Assembly: GCA_023416735.1 (NCBI GenBank)
Contig: JAEZGX010000017.1
Location: 62,001-126,000, forward strand
Reading direction: 5' to 3'
Source of the DNA: Verrucomicrobiota bacterium
GTDB lineage: Bacteria; Verrucomicrobiota; Verrucomicrobiia; Opitutales; Opitutaceae
Length of the DNA stretch: 64,000 nucleotides
The notes under the pieces are model-generated. The model was not told the origin of the DNA and ran no database searches. It saw only the letters and a list, made by a program, of their open reading frames with translations. How positions within the stretch are numbered: the first letter of the stretch is position 1; every line of letters starts with the position of its first letter. The position numbers and the translations under genes are program-made. Below are positions 61,251 through 64,000 of this stretch, piece by piece.

Positions 61251-61468
61251 GGGAAGAGCGGTCGAAAACAGAGAAGCGCGCCCAGGGTGTAAAGGGTAAA
61301 CTTCGACGGAGACTTCGCATCCTATCGGCTTCCGCCCGATCACGCACAAAGCAGTCCTCCGGATTCCAGCGAGCACCGAATTCTGAAAGGGTCGACTCTG
61401 CTTCGATGGTTCGCGCGTAACTCCAAGCGCAAAGTTGCTTCACCACGCGCTCTTTCACCCCGCCGATC

Positions 61469-63130
61469 ATGAAACGAGAAATCCTCGCCGGCTTCGCTGC
61501 CGGCTTGCTGGCCCTCTCCAGCCTCCACGCCGCGGCCCAGGAGCCGCTTTACGATGGTCTCGGCAGCTATTCGCGCAAGATCACGACTCAATCTCCCGAA
61601 GCCCAACGCTACTTCGACCAAGGTTTCGCGCTGCTCCACGGGTTCAATCACGGCGCCGCCGTCCGCTCCTTCCGTCAAGCCGCGGAAATCGATCCGGAAT
61701 GCGCGATGGCACATTGGGGCGTCGCGCTCGCCCTCGGTCCCCACATCAACGTTCCGTTCGTTCCCCCTCCCGCCGCCGAACAGGCTTCGCAGGCCGTGCA
61801 ACTCGCGCAACAACACGCGGCGAAATCCTCACCGATCGAACAGGAACTCATCGCCGCCCTCGCTCACCGCTACGTGTATCCACAACCCGAGGACCGCAGC
61901 CCGCTCGATCGCGCTTACGCCAATGCCATGCGGAAGGTGTGGCACGATCATCCCGACGACGCCGACATCGCCGTGCTCTTCGCCGAGTCGCTCATGACGC
62001 TTCGGCCTTGGGACCAATGGACGCCCGACGGCCAACCCCAACCCGGCACCGAAGAGGCCATCGCCGCCATCGAAGCGGCGCTCAAACTCAACCTCCACCA
62101 CCCGCTCGCCAATCATCTCTACATCCACGCGGTCGAAGCCTCGAAACACCCCGAGCGCGCCAACGCCGCCGCCGACCGCCTGCGCGAATTGCAGCCCGGA
62201 CTCGCCCATAACGTCCACATGCCCTCGCACATCGATATTCGCAACGGCCGCTGGCACGACGCGATCGTCGCGAATCAAAAGGCGATCGAAGCCTCGCGTC
62301 GCTTCCGCGAACGCGCCGGCCCACCTCAAGGTCCGCTTCACCTTTATAACGCCCACAACCGCCACATGCTCGCCTACGCCGCGATGATGACCGGTCGCCA
62401 GGAACTCGCCGTGGACGAGATCCGCCAAATGGTCGACGACCTTCCCGCGGACTTCGTGAAAGATTTCGCCGTCGCGACCGACGCGTATATCGCCATGCCC
62501 TACGAGGTGCTCCTGCGTTTCGGCCGCTGGGACGACGTTCTCGCCATCCCGGAACATCCCGAACATTTGCCGTTCGCCCGTGCGATGCGTCACGCCGCTC
62601 GCGGCATCGCCTACGCCGCCAAGGGCGACATCGCTCGCGCCCGCTCCGAACAAGAAAAATACCTGGCAGCGATCCCGCTCGTTCCCGAGGCGACGAGTGC
62701 CGGCCCGGTCAAAGTGCACACGATCCTCGCCGTCGCGACGCCCATGCTCGCCGGCGAGATCCTTTATCGCGAAGGCAAAATCGACGAAGGCATCGCCCAA
62801 CTCCGCGACGCCGCGCGCGCCGAAGATGCGCTAAGCTACATCGAACCGCCCGCGTGGTTCCTGCCCGTCCGCCACGCACTCGGCGCTTCACTGATGCAAG
62901 CCGGCCGCTTTGCCGAAGCGGAAGCGGTTTATCGCGAAGACCTGCAACGTCACCCGAACAACGGTTGGTCACTCTTCGGTCTCGCCGACAGCCTGCGCAT
63001 GCGCGGGCGCGTCGACGAAGCAAAGCAGGTTTTCGCGCAATTCGATGAAATCTGGCGTGACTCCGACACGCGCATCACCTCGTCATGCATGTGCCTCCCG
63101 CGCGCCGACACGGCTGCCATCGTCGAGTAA
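61469..63130 (+). CDS. Secreted tetratricopeptide repeat protein
   Basis: 553-aa protein with a signal peptide (EILAGFAAGLLALSSLHAAA). The N-terminal TPR region shows FNHGAAVRSFRQAAEIDPEC and AMAHWGVALALG, a recurring pattern in a family of exported TPR proteins. HMPSHIDIRNGRWHDAI and HNRHMLAYAAMMTGR are conserved central blocks with several His. Two further TPR-like repeats lie near residues 395-530. The C-terminus has a CMC motif (SSCMCLPRA). Function is unknown; TPR surfaces usually bind proteins. It is divergent from rpmI and convergent with folC. Confidence 0.85.
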   Translation: MKREILAGFAAGLLALSSLHAAAQEPLYDGLGSYSRKITTQSPEAQRYFDQGFALLHGFNHGAAVRSFRQAAEIDPECAMAHWGVALALGPHINVPFVPPPAAEQASQAVQLAQQHAAKSSPIEQELIAALAHRYVYPQPEDRSPLDRAYANAMRKVWHDHPDDADIAVLFAESLMTLRPWDQWTPDGQPQPGTEEAIAAIEAALKLNLHHPLANHLYIHAVEASKHPERANAAADRLRELQPGLAHNVHMPSHIDIRNGRWHDAIVANQKAIEASRRFRERAGPPQGPLHLYNAHNRHMLAYAAMMTGRQELAVDEIRQMVDDLPADFVKDFAVATDAYIAMPYEVLLRFGRWDDVLAIPEHPEHLPFARAMRHAARGIAYAAKGDIARARSEQEKYLAAIPLVPEATSAGPVKVHTILAVATPMLAGEILYREGKIDEGIAQLRDAARAEDALSYIEPPAWFLPVRHALGASLMQAGRFAEAEAVYREDLQRHPNNGWSLFGLADSLRMRGRVDEAKQVFAQFDEIWRDSDTRITSSCMCLPRADTAAIVE

Positions 63131-63166
63131 CCCACCTCCCTGCTTCGATCCATCGAAAGCGCTCGC

Positions 63167-64000
63167 TCAGAAATCCTGCAGCCGGCTCTCGCTCGGTCCT
63201 CGCCCAGGCTCGATACGTGCGAGCGCCTCGCCGGCCAGATACACGGATCCGGTTACCACCACCGTGTCGCCGGGTTCGCCCACCGCACACACATCCGTGG
63301 CAGGGAAAATCCGCTCGATCGATCCGCGCCTTACTCGTCCTTCGAAAGACCCCGGCACCAGGGATTGCAGTTCTTCGAAGCGGCAGGCGCGGCTCTGCGC
63401 CGGCACGACGAAGTGAATCTCACGCGCATACCGGCAAAACACGTCGACCAACGCCTTCGCCCGAGACACTCCGAGCACGCCGCCGACAATCACCGGCGCC
63501 CGGCCGGCCGTCCCGACGAGTTCTTTCAAATTCCCGTCGAGCACCTCCGCGCCTTCGGAATTATGTGACGTATCCACAATTACGCGACGTCGTCCTACAA
63601 TGAGCTCCTGCCAGCGCGCCGGCCAGTGCACCGTGTTTAGGCCTTCGTCGATCATGGCGGGCGTGGTCTTCCATCGTTCCGGCAAAACCCGCACCGCCAG
63701 CGCCGCCGTCGCGGCGTTCCAGCGCTGATAGACACCTGGAAGGTTCGTCGACGGATAATCTTCCGCCTTCTCTCCAAACGCGTCGGTCACTTCATGAACC
63801 GGCGCTTCGCGCGATCGCGCAATCTCCACGATCGTCGCCCGCGCGGCCGGAGGGAGACGTCCGAGAACAACCGGCCGGCCTGGTTTGATGATTCCGGCTT
63901 TCTCCGTCGCAATATCCTCCAACGTGTCCCCCAACACGTCGCAGTGATCGAATCCGATCGACGTGATCACGCTCACTTCGGGCATCACGATGTTCGTTGC
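63167..64000 (-). CDS. folC: Folylpolyglutamate/dihydrofolate synthase, 3' part
   Basis: The frame runs off the right edge of the window, so the ATP P-loop and N-terminus are missing. The visible ~277 residues begin in the Mur ligase-like central domain: VITSIGFDHCDVLGDTLEDI, then TEKAGIIKPGRPVVLG, both strong FolC signatures. The C-terminal domain shows VIVDTSHNSEGAEVL and VIVGGVLGVSRAKALVDVF. The enzyme adds glutamate to folates and may also make dihydrofolate from dihydropteroate. The gene is convergent with the TPR gene, with 36 bases between stop codons. Confidence 0.93.
   Translation of the reverse strand, partial: ATNIVMPEVSVITSIGFDHCDVLGDTLEDIATEKAGIIKPGRPVVLGRLPPAARATIVEIARSREAPVHEVTDAFGEKAEDYPSTNLPGVYQRWNAATAALAVRVLPERWKTTPAMIDEGLNTVHWPARWQELIVGRRRVIVDTSHNSEGAEVLDGNLKELVGTAGRAPVIVGGVLGVSRAKALVDVFCRYAREIHFVVPAQSRACRFEELQSLVPGSFEGRVRRGSIERIFPATDVCAVGEPGDTVVVTGSVYLAGEALARIEPGRGPSESRLQDF

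Overview
The window is a GC-rich bacterial chromosome segment, very probably from Verrucomicrobiota and most like Opitutaceae. The reasons are a complete division and cell-wall (dcw) cluster that includes ftsZ, a Verrucomicrobia-style 'AVGPSL' C-terminal domain on a secreted phosphatase, polysaccharide-degrading genes, an orphan ADOP-type permease pair, and several families of short intergenic inverted repeats. The taxonomic placement is inference from gene content. No rRNA, tRNA, CRISPR array, prophage or classical insertion sequence was seen.

Region 1 (1-32.7 kb) is accessory and mostly extracytoplasmic. In order it holds: a sulfatase 3' end, a Tat-type Gfo/Idh/MocA oxidoreductase, two tandem ADOP permeases, a MASE1 hybrid histidine kinase, and a catalytic/non-catalytic M16 peptidase pair. 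Next come a pRiA4b ORF-3-like protein, a TonB-dependent receptor behind a TPP riboswitch (hence a likely thiamine-compound receptor), a PhoD-like phosphatase, a DUF885 protein, a GH5 enzyme and an alpha-glucuronidase-like hydrolase with a carbohydrate-binding tail. A Dabb protein follows, then a metzincin protease with a GlyGly-CTERM-like tail next to a rhombosortase-like rhomboid protease. The region ends with a guanine deaminase, a fragment of a 2-hydroxyacid dehydrogenase, gltX, an M14 peptidase, an RluA pseudouridine synthase coupled to an SDR enzyme, and an HPF/RaiA factor.

Region 2 (32.9-52.8 kb, minus strand) is the dcw cluster. In transcription order it reads mraZ, a 68-aa unknown gene, rsmH, ftsL, ftsI, murE, murF, mraY, murD, a LysM lipoprotein, ftsW, murG, murC, murB, ddl, ftsQ, ftsA, ftsZ. 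Many junctions are 4-base ATGA or GTGA overlaps. FtsZ carries Thr where the T7 loop normally has its second catalytic Asp.

Region 3 (53-61.3 kb, minus strand) holds translation genes: rpmI-rplT (closed by an intrinsic terminator), pheS-pheT, and gatC-gatA-gatB. A GxxExxY gene enclosed by an inverted repeat sits between gatA and gatB, and the repeat has become part of the reading frames on both sides. A TPR protein (plus strand) and the 3' part of folC (minus strand) end the window.

The most unusual feature is the repeat-bounded GxxExxY unit. Related short inverted repeats lie at 30575-30638, 32825-32853 and 59280-59349, which suggests a small nuclease-plus-repeat mobile system with non-autonomous copies. 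Three further hairpin repeat families occupy other gene junctions.
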